DNA of 52,401 nt from Sphingomonas segetis (GTDB lineage: Bacteria > Pseudomonadota > Alphaproteobacteria > Sphingomonadales > Sphingomonadaceae), in assembly GCF_009720245.1 (NCBI RefSeq), contig NZ_WJSQ01000001.1, forward strand, positions 1-52,401. Reading direction: 5' to 3'. The notes beneath the pieces were generated by a model. That model did no database searches and was not told the origin of the DNA. It saw only the letters and a program-made list of their open reading frames with translations. This document shows, one piece after another, positions 35,402 to 44,268 of the stretch. The position numbers and the translations under genes are program-made. Each line of letters opens with the position of its first letter. Within the stretch, counting starts at the first letter, position 1.

Positions 35402-35911
35402 ATGGAACAGAAAGCCATCGATATTCTCGGGCAGCACCGCCTGATGGCGCTCGCGACCGTCCGGCCGGACGGATGGCCTCAGGCGACGATGGTCAGCTAT
35501 GCGAATGATGGGCTGCTCCTCTACTTCGTGATCTCACGCGGCAGTCAGAAGTTCGCCAATATCGAGAATGACGATCGCGTTTCGATCGTCATCGGCCAGG
35601 ACTTCCATGACCCCTCGACAATAACCGCGCTGTCGATTGCGGCGCACGCTTCCGAAATCAGGGACGCCGCGCAGCGCAAGGAGGCAATCCGCATGCTTCT
35701 CGAACGGCATCCGGGCCTGCGGAAGCTGGAGCGGCCGAAACCATCACATTCAGTTGTCATGCGCGCATATCCGGCGATCGTGACGATTCTCGATTATTCA
35801 AAAGGGTTTGGCCACGCTGACGTTCTCACAGTTTCGCCTGGCGGCGTCGCAATGACGCCCGCCCGCGATGACGACTGGGGGTTCGGTTCGGAGCTCAAGC
35901 CGATATCCTGA
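35402..35911 (+). CDS. Pyridoxamine 5'-phosphate oxidase (PPOX)-fold protein
   Basis: 169 aa. The split-barrel flavin-binding core is seen as LMALATVRPDGWPQATMVSY and LLLYFVISRGSQKFANIEND. The family binds FMN or F420 and includes small oxidoreductases of unknown substrate. Divergent from the UspA gene (139 bp). Last gene before the diverged tRNA repeat. Confidence 0.85.
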   Translation: MEQKAIDILGQHRLMALATVRPDGWPQATMVSYANDGLLLYFVISRGSQKFANIENDDRVSIVIGQDFHDPSTITALSIAAHASEIRDAAQRKEAIRMLLERHPGLRKLERPKPSHSVVMRAYPAIVTILDYSKGFGHADVLTVSPGGVAMTPARDDDWGFGSELKPIS

Positions 35912-36018
35912 CTCAAACGGTTCCGAGCACCGGTCCACAAGAACGGCGGCATGGACTTCGAGCGGCCCGAACTGCGCTCGGTACAATTAGCAGCGATGCG
36001 CTGCGATGTTCGAAGATA

Positions 36019-36069
36019 TGACTCTTAATCGGCAGGTCCCAGGTTCGAGCCCTAATGCGTCCACCATTT
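36019..36069 (+). repeat. Diverged tRNA-Lys 3' repeat, copy 3 (distal att)
   Basis: 51 bp matching the tRNA-Lys 3' part, from TGACTCTTAATC through CCACCATTT, with four substitutions. The upstream half of a tRNA is missing, so it is not a tRNA gene. Its distance (24.5 kb) and content in between suggest the far end of an older island. Confidence 0.85.
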
Positions 36070-36089
36070 CCTTCGGCTAGTCGGGCCGA

Positions 36090-36962
36090 GTGCGCGGCCA
36101 GTCTTTCAGCAATGTAGCGAAGCGCGCGGCGGCGCAGTTGCTTCGGCTTGTGCCCGGGTCGGCGGCGCTGCGGATCAAGCGCGATCTGCGGGACGGCGCC
36201 TGGCTCGCGGAGGCCGAGGCGGTCGTGGTTTCCTATCCCAAATCGGGCCGCACGTTCGTGCGGGCGATGCTCGCGCGGCTTTTCCAGCGGCGGTTCGGGC
36301 TCGACGAGCGCGGGCTGCTCGAATTTCCCTTGCTGAGGCGGGCGCCGGCCGCGGTGCCTCGGGTGCTGTTCACCCATGCCGGCGACGCGATGCGGCGCGC
36401 GGACGAAATCGACCTAGATCCGTCGCATTATGCCGGCAAGAAGGTCGTGCTGATCGCGCGCCATCCGGGCGACATCGCGGTGTCGCGCTACCACCATCTG
36501 AAGCACCGCAGCCGCGACAAGGCGCGGCAGCGGCTCGCGCGGCAGCCGCTCGACGGCTTCGTCTGGGCGGCGGAAGGCGGCATTCCCTCGATCGTCGCCT
36601 TCCTCAACCGGTTCGCTGCGCTGCCGGCTGTCACCGTGATCCGCTACGAAGATTTCCTCGCGCAGCCCGAACGCTCGCTTCGGATGCTTACCGATGCGCT
36701 TGGCCTTCGAGTGGACACCGAGGACATTGCCGACGCGGTCGACTTCGCGCGCTTGCCGAACCTCAGGGAACGCGAGCGCGAGGGCTATTTCACCTCGCCG
36801 CGGCTGCGCCGCGCCCACAGGGGGGACGAGCAGTCGGGCAAGGTGCGCAGAGGCACCAGCGGCGGCTATCGCGCGCAGCTCGACCCGGAGACGGCGGCGC
36901 GAATCGACGAATTCATCCGCGAGAAGCTCGATCCGCGGCTGGGCTATTCAACCGGGGGGTAG
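36090..36962 (+). CDS. Sulfotransferase-domain protein
   Basis: 290 aa. PAPS-binding 5' loop YPKSGRTFVRAML near residue 49 and the 3'-phosphate motif ARHPGDIAVSRYHHL near residue 128 mark a sulfotransferase of the sulfotransfer_1 type. It likely sulfates a carbohydrate or lipid. GTG at 36090. The 3' end overlaps the convergent GT2 gene by 15 bp. First gene outside the island. Confidence 0.82.
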   Translation: MRGQSFSNVAKRAAAQLLRLVPGSAALRIKRDLRDGAWLAEAEAVVVSYPKSGRTFVRAMLARLFQRRFGLDERGLLEFPLLRRAPAAVPRVLFTHAGDAMRRADEIDLDPSHYAGKKVVLIARHPGDIAVSRYHHLKHRSRDKARQRLARQPLDGFVWAAEGGIPSIVAFLNRFAALPAVTVIRYEDFLAQPERSLRMLTDALGLRVDTEDIADAVDFARLPNLREREREGYFTSPRLRRAHRGDEQSGKVRRGTSGGYRAQLDPETAARIDEFIREKLDPRLGYSTGG

Positions 36963-37838
36963 CGCCGGCCTCGGCCGCAACGCTTCCCAGCCGAGACGCC
37001 GGGCTTCGCGCCCACCGAATGCCTCCGCAAGGTTGCGGACATCTCTGGCGATGCCGGCCACATCGCCGCGCTTCAGACGCCGCCAGACGGACAGCCGCAG
37101 CGCGTACGCGAGGCCCGGCCGATACGCCCGGTTGCGAAGATATTCGGGGTGACGACGGACCAGCTCGATATTGGCCGGAATCATGTCGTCCTGCGCAGAG
37201 ATCGACCCGGCATCCCAATATTTGACCCACAGCACTTCATCCGTGGAGGCGCAGTTCGCCATCTCCGACACGCGGATCAGGAAGTCGAAGTCCTGGAGGC
37301 GCCGCAGAGTCTCGTCGAACAACCCGGCTTCGAGCGCGATCTCGCGCCTTACCGTGATCGCCGGGGTCGCTTTCCACAGCCGACGGGTGAACAGTGCCGA
37401 GCGGAATAGCTCGCGCTCGTCAATGACCGGGTTGCGGCGCACGACCTCAGCCTTGCGCGAACCGGGCGGCTGCACCTTGACGAAGCTATCGACGAGCAGG
37501 TCGAGCTTCGGCCGCCGTTCGAACTCGGCCGCGACCCGGGCAAGCTTGCTGGGCAAATAGCGATCGTCGCTGTCGAGGAAGGCGATCAGCGGCGCGCGGG
37601 CAGCCCGGATGCCCTCGTTGCGGGCGGCATTTCCGCCGCGATTGCGGTCGAGGTGGACGACGTGAATCCGTTCGTCGACGAACGACTCCGCGACCTCAGC
37701 GCTGCCATCTGTCGAGCCATCATCTACGACGATCAGCTCGAATTCCCGCAACTCCTGGTCGATCGCGCTGCGGATTGCGCGCGGCAGCACGTCGGCGCGA
37801 TTGTGCACCGGCAGGATGACCGAGACTGCGGGAGTCAC
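36948..37838 (-). CDS. Family 2 glycosyltransferase
   Basis: 296 aa. GT-A motifs SVILPVHNRADVLPRAIRSA, VVDDGSTDGS and the metal site FLDSDDRYLP are visible, with the acceptor-side RLQDFDFLIR. GTG at 37838 overlaps the asnB-like stop (GTGA). The longer open frame upstream is a shadow. Likely adds a sugar in a surface glycan. Confidence 0.88.
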   Translation of the reverse strand: MTPAVSVILPVHNRADVLPRAIRSAIDQELREFELIVVDDGSTDGSAEVAESFVDERIHVVHLDRNRGGNAARNEGIRAARAPLIAFLDSDDRYLPSKLARVAAEFERRPKLDLLVDSFVKVQPPGSRKAEVVRRNPVIDERELFRSALFTRRLWKATPAITVRREIALEAGLFDETLRRLQDFDFLIRVSEMANCASTDEVLWVKYWDAGSISAQDDMIPANIELVRRHPEYLRNRAYRPGLAYALRLSVWRRLKRGDVAGIARDVRNLAEAFGGREARRLGWEALRPRPALPPG

Positions 37839-39769
37839 GGCGCGACTGCGGCTACCGGCGGCTCGACGAGCGACGGTGCGCGCTGCTGGTGCCACCAGCA
37901 GCCGAACATCGCGATCGCGTAGAGGATCCGGCCATGGTCGGCCGCGCCCCGGCGATGCTCTTCGAACAGCTGTTCGACGCCGCGCGCGTCGAGGAAGCCG
38001 AGTTCGTCCACGCCCGACGACTGCCACGCCTCGCGCGCGAAATCGCTGAACCCGCCCATGAACCAATCGGCGAAAGGAAGCTGGAATCCGATCTTCGGCT
38101 GCGCCAAAGCGCCTCGCGGCAGCCACGGCTCGACTGCGCGGCGGAGCACATGTTTGCCGGTGCTGCCCTTCAGCTTGAGGCCCGCGGGGATGGTCAGCGC
38201 CCATTCCACCAGCCGGTGCGACAGGAACGGCACGCGTGCCTCGAGCGAATGCGCCATGCTCGACCGGTCGAGCCGCTGGCACAGCGACGCCGGAAGATGG
38301 ACCGTGAGGTCGCCGAGCATGAACTCCTCGAGGTCGGAAAGCGGGGGCCGTTGCGCCGGCGGAAAGGTGTCACGCGCGCGCTGCCCGAAGCTGTCGCGCG
38401 GCTCATGCCGGTCGAAGAAGTCGCGGTTGTAAATCCGCTTGCGGATATCGGGCGTGGTAATGAAGACGGCCGCAAAGAAACGCTCGTAGCCGTCGCCGAG
38501 CCGCGCGCCCTCGACGAACTGGCGCGCGAGCTGGCGGCCGTAGTTCCACTTGCGCCACGGCAGCTCGGGCAAGGCGTCGACCAGGGCCCCTGCCCCCACG
38601 GCTTCGACAAGCGGCTTCCAGCGGGCCATCCGCTGCGCCCAGCGCTGGCGGTTGTAGCCGAGGAACACCTCGTCCCCGCCCTCGCCGCACAGCACGACCT
38701 TCACATGCTCGGCCGCGGTGCGCGACAAATACCACAGCGGCACCGCGGAGGTGGCGGCGGTGGGCTCGTCGAAGGCTGCCTGAACGGCGGGAAGCACGTC
38801 CGCCGCGGTCTGCGGCTTCATCGGCAGCACGACGTGCTCGATGCCGAGATGCTGCGCGATGCGCGCGGCCGCGGCGGTTTCGTCGCGCGGGGATCCGGGA
38901 AAGCCGACGGTGAACGCCTTGAACGGTGTGGAGGAGGTCCTCGCCATCGCCGCGGCGATCGCCGAGGAATCGATGCCGCCCGAAAGGAAGGCGCCGACCG
39001 GCACGTCGGACAGCATGTGCTTGCCGACGCTGTCGAGCAGCCGCCTGCGCGTCTCCTCGATCCAGTCGCTTTCGGAGACGCCGGTCCCGACCTCAATTCG
39101 GGGCTGCCAGAAACGCGTGGTTTCCGCCCACCCTTTCAGGCCCATCCGGAGCAGATGTCCCGGGTCGAGGGGGCGCACCTGCCTGAAAATGGTCCGCGGC
39201 GGGAGGGTGTGGCCGAAGCAGAAGAAGTCGTCGACGCCCTCCGGATCGACGTCGAAGCGATGATCTGAAAGGTCCCGGAGCGCGGAGATTTCCGAGGCGA
39301 AGGCGAGGCCGCCGTTCTGCTCGGTCACGAAGAGCGGCTTGATGCCGATTGGATCGCGCGCGAGCGTCAGGCTCTTGTCGAGCTTGTCCCAGATGGCGAC
39401 CGCGTACATGCCCTCGAGCCGGATCCACGCCTCGTCGCCCCAGCGGAGCCACGCGGCCAGGATCGTTTCGGTATCACTATGATCGGTCTGGAAGGCGTAG
39501 GCGCCCTCTAGCTGGCGGCGAAGCTCGGGGTGATTGAAAATCTCACCGTTGAAGACGATCGCGTACCGCCCGTCGGGGCTGAAGATCGGCTGCCGGCCGC
39601 CTGCGACGTCGATGATGCTGAGGCGGCGCATCCCGAACCCGAAGTCGCCGTCGGTAAAATACCCGGCATCGTCAGGACCGCGGTGGCGCAAGCGGTCGCA
39701 GGCGGCGACGAGCGCGCGCTTCGGCACCGGCTTGCCGCCGCGCCTGTACCATCCGGCAATTCCGCACAT
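37835..39769 (-). CDS. asnB: Asparagine synthase-like glutamine amidotransferase
   Basis: 644 aa. N-terminal nucleophile Cys2 (MCGIAGWYRRGG), glutaminase motifs RHRGPDDAG and FNGEIFNHPELR, then the ATP-PPase domain with FLSGGIDSSAIAAAMART. Homologues in polysaccharide clusters amidate sugars or peptides rather than making asparagine; with GT2, sulfotransferase and ELM1-like neighbours that is likely here too. The start is only 24 bp from the divergent gene. Confidence 0.88.
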   Translation of the reverse strand: MCGIAGWYRRGGKPVPKRALVAACDRLRHRGPDDAGYFTDGDFGFGMRRLSIIDVAGGRQPIFSPDGRYAIVFNGEIFNHPELRRQLEGAYAFQTDHSDTETILAAWLRWGDEAWIRLEGMYAVAIWDKLDKSLTLARDPIGIKPLFVTEQNGGLAFASEISALRDLSDHRFDVDPEGVDDFFCFGHTLPPRTIFRQVRPLDPGHLLRMGLKGWAETTRFWQPRIEVGTGVSESDWIEETRRRLLDSVGKHMLSDVPVGAFLSGGIDSSAIAAAMARTSSTPFKAFTVGFPGSPRDETAAAARIAQHLGIEHVVLPMKPQTAADVLPAVQAAFDEPTAATSAVPLWYLSRTAAEHVKVVLCGEGGDEVFLGYNRQRWAQRMARWKPLVEAVGAGALVDALPELPWRKWNYGRQLARQFVEGARLGDGYERFFAAVFITTPDIRKRIYNRDFFDRHEPRDSFGQRARDTFPPAQRPPLSDLEEFMLGDLTVHLPASLCQRLDRSSMAHSLEARVPFLSHRLVEWALTIPAGLKLKGSTGKHVLRRAVEPWLPRGALAQPKIGFQLPFADWFMGGFSDFAREAWQSSGVDELGFLDARGVEQLFEEHRRGAADHGRILYAIAMFGCWWHQQRAPSLVEPPVAAVAP

Positions 39770-39793
39770 TGGTCTTTCCTGGCCTGGACCCTA

Positions 39794-40867
39794 ATGGCTA
39801 CGGTGGGCATGAACGACAAGACAGAGCGAAAGATGCGCGTGTGGGCGCTGCTGGGGCCGCACCGCGGCGACAACAACCAGGTGCTCGCGCTCGCCGAGGC
39901 GCTCGGCCTGCCGTTCGAGGAGAAGTGGCTTCGCTTCAACCAGCTGAGGCGGCTGCAGCCGGCGTTGCTCGGTGCGACGCTCAGGAGTGTCGCGGCAGGT
40001 TCGCGAGCGCAACTCGAGGGCGAGCCGCCGGACCTGACGATCTCGACCGGGCATCGCAGCGTTCCCGTGATGCGCGCGCTGCGGAAACGCTCCGGCGGCA
40101 AGATGCGCGCGGTGCATCTCGGATATCCGCGGATTTCGCCGAGATATTTCGACCTTGTCGTGCCAACACCCGAATATCCGGTGCCGGACGCGCCCAATGT
40201 CGTTCGCATCCCGTTCGCACTCAGTCCTCTCACGAAGACGCCTGTGGAGCCTGATGAACTCACCGCGCTGACCGCCCTGCCCCGCCCTCGCCGGCTGTTC
40301 GTCCTCGGCGGACCGACGCTCTACTGGGAACTGCCGCAGGCGCAGATGCTCGGCGCGCTTCGCCGGCTGCTCGAAATCGCTGAGCGCGGCGGCGGCTCCG
40401 TGCTCGCCATCGGAAGCCCGCGGACGCCGCAGCGCTTGCTGAACGCCGTCGCCGAAATGCTGGGGCGAGCGAGCGTGCCGGCATTCATCGCGCCGCGCGA
40501 GGGGCCGCCCTCCTATCGGGCGATGATCGAGGCGGCGGACCAGATCCACGTCACCGCCGACAGCGTCGCGATGGTCGCCGACGCGGTAAACACTCGGAAG
40601 CCGGTGGGCATCGTTCCGATCGCGAAGAGCCGGCTCGGGTGCATCGCCATGGCGGCTGCCGACCGCGTTCGCCCGGGCAAGCGACTTCATCCGCGCGACC
40701 TGCGCTTCTTCTGGGCCTCGCTCGAAGAACACGGGTTCGGCGGCTCCGTCGACGTGCCGCTGGCGAGCGAGCCGCCCGATTTCACCGCCGAGATCGTCGC
40801 GCGAGTCAGGCGGCTTTTGGAGCTTCCGCCCGAGCCGGCCAGAGCTGCCCGCGATAGCGATCGATGA
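39794..40867 (+). CDS. ELM1/GtrOC1-like glycosyltransferase-fold protein
   Basis: 357 aa. The mitochondrial-fission ELM1 family (DUF1022) pattern is visible: RVWALLGPHRGDNNQVLALA at the front, RPRRLFVLGGPTLYWEL in the middle and ADQIHVTADSVAMVADAV near the end, a GT-B-like donor region. Function in bacteria is poorly known; surface-sugar transfer is suggested. Start could be 39794 or the Met at 39809. The 3' end overlaps the convergent next gene by 62 bp. Confidence 0.82.
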   Translation: MATVGMNDKTERKMRVWALLGPHRGDNNQVLALAEALGLPFEEKWLRFNQLRRLQPALLGATLRSVAAGSRAQLEGEPPDLTISTGHRSVPVMRALRKRSGGKMRAVHLGYPRISPRYFDLVVPTPEYPVPDAPNVVRIPFALSPLTKTPVEPDELTALTALPRPRRLFVLGGPTLYWELPQAQMLGALRRLLEIAERGGGSVLAIGSPRTPQRLLNAVAEMLGRASVPAFIAPREGPPSYRAMIEAADQIHVTADSVAMVADAVNTRKPVGIVPIAKSRLGCIAMAAADRVRPGKRLHPRDLRFFWASLEEHGFGGSVDVPLASEPPDFTAEIVARVRRLLELPPEPARAARDSDR

Positions 40868-41705
40868 GCGCTTCCGAATCCCTCCGGATGTGCCCAAGCC
40901 GGACTTCCTTCCGAACCTGATCCGTGGTCACCGCACCCGCATCCACCGCATCCGCCAACAGCGCGTAGAAATAGGCTTCCTGATTGCGGTCGGGGTGGCG
41001 CGTGTAATTGGGTGCGAGCTTTCGGACGATCGGCAGCGCGAAGTTGAGCAGGCCGCGCTCGCGGAACGTGAAATCGATCGGGAGCCCGGTTTTCCACGGC
41101 TGAGTCCGGCGCTTCGTATTGTGGAGCAGCTTCGTTGCGGGCGTCAGGGTGTCGAAGTGATTCCACTCGGGCTCGAGCAGCCCGATCGCGTCGAGATTTT
41201 CGCGCTGGAGGTTGATCCAGTCGAGATAGTCGACCTCGTGCGCCCACAGCGCCTCCAGGTCGGCGGCAAAGCGCCAATGCTCGAGCCCCGAATTGTCGAG
41301 CAGCATGACCGAGGTCGCGAGCGGGTCGGTGATCTTGTGGTAGCCGGGCCGCGGCCTGCACCAGATCGCCTTGCCCTCGAGGTCGCGGCCGAACAGCTCG
41401 GCGACGTCACCGACCGCGAACACGTCCGGGTCGGTGACAAGCGCCAGCCCCTCGTAGCCGAGCAGTCCGGGAATTGCGAAGCGCACCGGCGTGAACGACT
41501 GAAGGTCATCCGGGTCCCATTCGCGCACGTGCCCGCCGCGGAGCAGCGTATGCCCGCGCTCCTGAAGCTCGGGGAAGTCGCTGGCATTGACGATCCGGAC
41601 GTCGAACGCATCCGGGGTGCGGCTGTTGCGGCGGAAGCTGTGCGCCGAAACCAGCGCGCCCAGCATCTGCTTGTCGTTGGTGTGGATGACGACGGTCGGC
41701 TTCAT
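40806..41705 (-). CDS. GT8-like glycosyltransferase, putative
   Basis: 299 aa. Fold and motif order resemble nucleotide-sugar transferases with a DxD (LALVTDPDVFAVGD) after an opening TVVIHTNDKQMLGALVSAHS. No signal peptide. Its specificity is unknown. It overlaps the 3' end of the ELM1-like gene, tail to tail. Confidence 0.65.
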   Translation of the reverse strand: MKPTVVIHTNDKQMLGALVSAHSFRRNSRTPDAFDVRIVNASDFPELQERGHTLLRGGHVREWDPDDLQSFTPVRFAIPGLLGYEGLALVTDPDVFAVGDVAELFGRDLEGKAIWCRPRPGYHKITDPLATSVMLLDNSGLEHWRFAADLEALWAHEVDYLDWINLQRENLDAIGLLEPEWNHFDTLTPATKLLHNTKRRTQPWKTGLPIDFTFRERGLLNFALPIVRKLAPNYTRHPDRNQEAYFYALLADAVDAGAVTTDQVRKEVRLGHIRRDSEALIDRYRGQLWPARAEAPKAA

Positions 41706-41748
41706 GGCAGCCCTTATCTAGGGTCGGAACCGAGCGGCGCAAAGGCGG

Positions 41749-43263
41749 TCAGTGCGCGCCCTCCATGCTCTGGACGCGAACCATGGCGAGTGCGGCAGCG
41801 ATCATCACGAGCGCCGCGGCGAGCATGGTCCAGATCGGCTCGTCGGGGAAAAAGGCCTTCATGATCGATCCCATGATGGTCGCGACCAGCAGCTGCGGCA
41901 CGACTATGAAGATGTTGAAGAGCCCCATGTAGATGCCGAGCTTGCGCTGCGGCAGGCTGCTGGCGAGGATCGCGTAAGGCATGGCGAGGATCGACGCCCA
42001 GGCGATGCCGATCCCGATCTCGGAGACGACAAGCATCTGCGGATCCCTGATCACCAGGAAGCTCGCATAGCCGGCCGCGCCGCACAGCAGGCACAAGATG
42101 TGAGTCCGCGCCTTGCCGATCGAGCGGGCGAGCCAGGGCAGCAGCGCGAGCGCGGCGATCGCGGCGACGCCGTTGTAGACGGCGAAAAGGACTCCGACCC
42201 AATTGCCGGCGTCCTGATATCCGGCGCTTGCCGGATCGGGAGACAAATAGAAGTTGCGCGCAACCACGGGCGTCGTGTTGATCCACATGATGAACAGTGC
42301 GGACCAGCTGAAGAACTGGGCGACTGCGAGCCGTTTCATGATGTCGGGCATGCCCGAGAAATCGCCGACGATGTTCGCGAGCATGTTCGAGGCGCGGCCC
42401 TGCCGGGCGAGCACGATGCCCGCGGCGTTCGCGACCCCGTAGGCGATCAGCAGGCCGCCGAGCAGGTAGACTTCCTTCTCGAGCCGCCATCCGGTCACCG
42501 CGAAGACGATGCAGATGCCGAGCGCAATCCACAGCACGCTGGTGCCGAAGCTGCGGTTGGCAAGCGCCTGAATGGTTTGCTGTTCGGACGCTGGCGCGCC
42601 GTCACTGAACGAAGACATTTCCTCGGGCGAATATTCGCGGGTGCTGACGACCGTCCAAAGGACCGCGAGGAACAGCGCCGCGCCGCCAAACCAGAAACTG
42701 TAACGGACCGTGTCGGGAATGCCGCCGATGCCTCCCGTGTTCGACGCGCCCAGTCGATCGAGAACCCACGGGAAGATCGAACCGACGACCGCGCCCGCGC
42801 CGATGAAGGCCGTCTGCACCGCATAGCCGGCCGTATGCTGATCCTTGCGCAGCATGTCGCCGACGAACGCCCGGAACGGCTCCATCGAGATGTTGAGGCT
42901 GGCGTCGAGCATCCACAGCAGGATCGCGGCCATGAACAGTGTCGAGGACAGCGGCATCAGGACGAGCGAAAGGGCCGCAAGGATCGCGCCGGCGAGGAAA
43001 TAGGGCCGTCGTCGTCCGAAGCGGCCGAGCCAGGTGCGGTCGGACATGTGGCCGATGATCGGCTGGACGAGCAGCCCGGTGAGCGGCGCCGCGATCCACA
43101 ATGCCGGCAGGTCGTCGAGGCTCGATCCCAGCGACTGGAAAATGCGGCTCATGTTGGCGGTCTGGAGTGCGAAGCCGACCTGGATGCCGAGGAAGCCGAA
43201 GGAGATATTCCACAAGGCGCCGGCCGACTTGCGCGGCTTCTCGATGGCTTCAGGCCGGTTCAT
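41749..43263 (-). CDS. MFS sugar transporter (maltose/sucrose type)
   Basis: 504 aa, twelve membrane helices. SLC45-like opening GFLGIQVGFALQTANMSRIF, then PIIGHMSDRTWLGRFGRRRP. The middle loop is large and acidic (SPEEMSSFSDG). Likely carries maltose or other alpha-glucosides across the inner membrane in a sphingomonad glucan locus. ATG at 43263 overlaps the AraC stop (ATGA). The longer open frame upstream is a shadow of the AraC gene. Confidence 0.88.
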   Translation of the reverse strand: MNRPEAIEKPRKSAGALWNISFGFLGIQVGFALQTANMSRIFQSLGSSLDDLPALWIAAPLTGLLVQPIIGHMSDRTWLGRFGRRRPYFLAGAILAALSLVLMPLSSTLFMAAILLWMLDASLNISMEPFRAFVGDMLRKDQHTAGYAVQTAFIGAGAVVGSIFPWVLDRLGASNTGGIGGIPDTVRYSFWFGGAALFLAVLWTVVSTREYSPEEMSSFSDGAPASEQQTIQALANRSFGTSVLWIALGICIVFAVTGWRLEKEVYLLGGLLIAYGVANAAGIVLARQGRASNMLANIVGDFSGMPDIMKRLAVAQFFSWSALFIMWINTTPVVARNFYLSPDPASAGYQDAGNWVGVLFAVYNGVAAIAALALLPWLARSIGKARTHILCLLCGAAGYASFLVIRDPQMLVVSEIGIGIAWASILAMPYAILASSLPQRKLGIYMGLFNIFIVVPQLLVATIMGSIMKAFFPDEPIWTMLAAALVMIAAALAMVRVQSMEGAH

Positions 43264-44129
43264 TCGATTCCCCTCCCCTGGCCCGCGCGGGCACGAGCGC
43301 TCGCCCGATAGGCTCTCGGCGTCATACCGAAGCGCTCGCGGAAACGCGCGGTGAAATGTGCAGGGCTGGAGAAGCCCACGTTGAATGCAATCTCGGAAAT
43401 CTCCGCTCCGCTTCCGACCAACCTGCGCGCCGCGAGGTGAAGCCGGTGGATGCGCGAATAGTCGCTGAACGTCATGCCGAAGAGCTGACGAAAGCGCCGC
43501 GAAAAGTAAGTCGGGGAGAGGCGGCAAAGGGTCGCTGCCGATTCCAGACTGAGCGGCTCGGAAGGCATGGTGCGCAAGCGCTCCAGAGCCGGCAGCAAGC
43601 GTTCCGAGCGCGCTGGCGCATCCGAACATGCGACAGGCACACTCGGCTCTGCTTCGGCGACGGCCAGCAGCAGAAGTTCGATGATCCGCTCCACTGCCGT
43701 GTTGGAAGTTTCCGAACTCACGGCATCGACGAGCCATTCGCCCAGCATCGCGATACGGCCGCGGCTTCGACGATCCGGCACGGCGCAGAACGGCCGCGCG
43801 AGCGCCGACAGGTCGGCGGACAAGCCGAGGCTCTCGACGATGTAGGGATCGATCTGGACGAGCAGCCAATCCATCGCGCCGCGTTCCAGCGCGTAATCGT
43901 GATGGCGCATGGACGGAACGAAGACGATCGACCGGTCGTGGAGCCGGTGGCGGTATCCGTCCGCCGCGAATTCGCCGCGCACCCGACCGAACAGGACCAG
44001 CTCCGCGACGTCGTGGAAGTGCATGAAGCTGCCGATCCGGGACGCGTCGGGAGCCACTGTCACGCGCTCCGCGATCACGGAAGCGCCGACCGGAAGCTCA
44101 ACCGGTTCGCAGATTGGACGCAGCACCAT
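43260..44129 (-). CDS. AraC-family transcriptional regulator
   Basis: 289 aa. N-terminal cupin-like sensing domain (FMHFHDVAELVLFGRVRGE) and a C-terminal double HTH (LESAATLCRLSPTYFSRRFR; EISEIAFNVGFSSPAHFTAR). Divergent from the PhyH gene (139 bp), overlapping the MFS gene at ATGA. Likely controls uptake genes in response to a sugar. Confidence 0.9.
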   Translation of the reverse strand: MVLRPICEPVELPVGASVIAERVTVAPDASRIGSFMHFHDVAELVLFGRVRGEFAADGYRHRLHDRSIVFVPSMRHHDYALERGAMDWLLVQIDPYIVESLGLSADLSALARPFCAVPDRRSRGRIAMLGEWLVDAVSSETSNTAVERIIELLLLAVAEAEPSVPVACSDAPARSERLLPALERLRTMPSEPLSLESAATLCRLSPTYFSRRFRQLFGMTFSDYSRIHRLHLAARRLVGSGAEISEIAFNVGFSSPAHFTARFRERFGMTPRAYRASARARAGQGRGIE

Positions 44130-44268
44130 CCAGCAAGACCGTTATAGTTTCCGCTACAGGAGGCAAGTGCGCCCGAAGGGCAATCACCACAACTTCAGGA
44201 TAGTTTATGACAATTCCGCAACAGTTGGCGGGACTGACGCAGCGCAGGCTCGGCTCTATGCTGTCGGG

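Larger units (their letters stand above)
11525..36069. mobile_element. Putative 24.5-kb anaerobic-respiration island
   Basis: Flanked on the left by the perfect tRNA-Lys 3' repeat (11525) and on the right by a 51-bp copy with four mismatches (36019-36069). Almost every gene inside serves growth without oxygen (nitrate reductase, FNR-type regulator, Moco, oxygen-independent haem and dNTP synthesis, lactate dehydrogenase), while genes outside are housekeeping, polysaccharide or sugar uptake. No integrase remains. Boundaries are inferred from the repeats alone. A less likely alternative is independent tRNA-fragment deposition. Confidence 0.55.

Noticed and set aside
41752-43311. 519-aa open frame on the plus strand
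   Set aside because: Antisense to the MFS transporter; no domain and charged low-complexity content.
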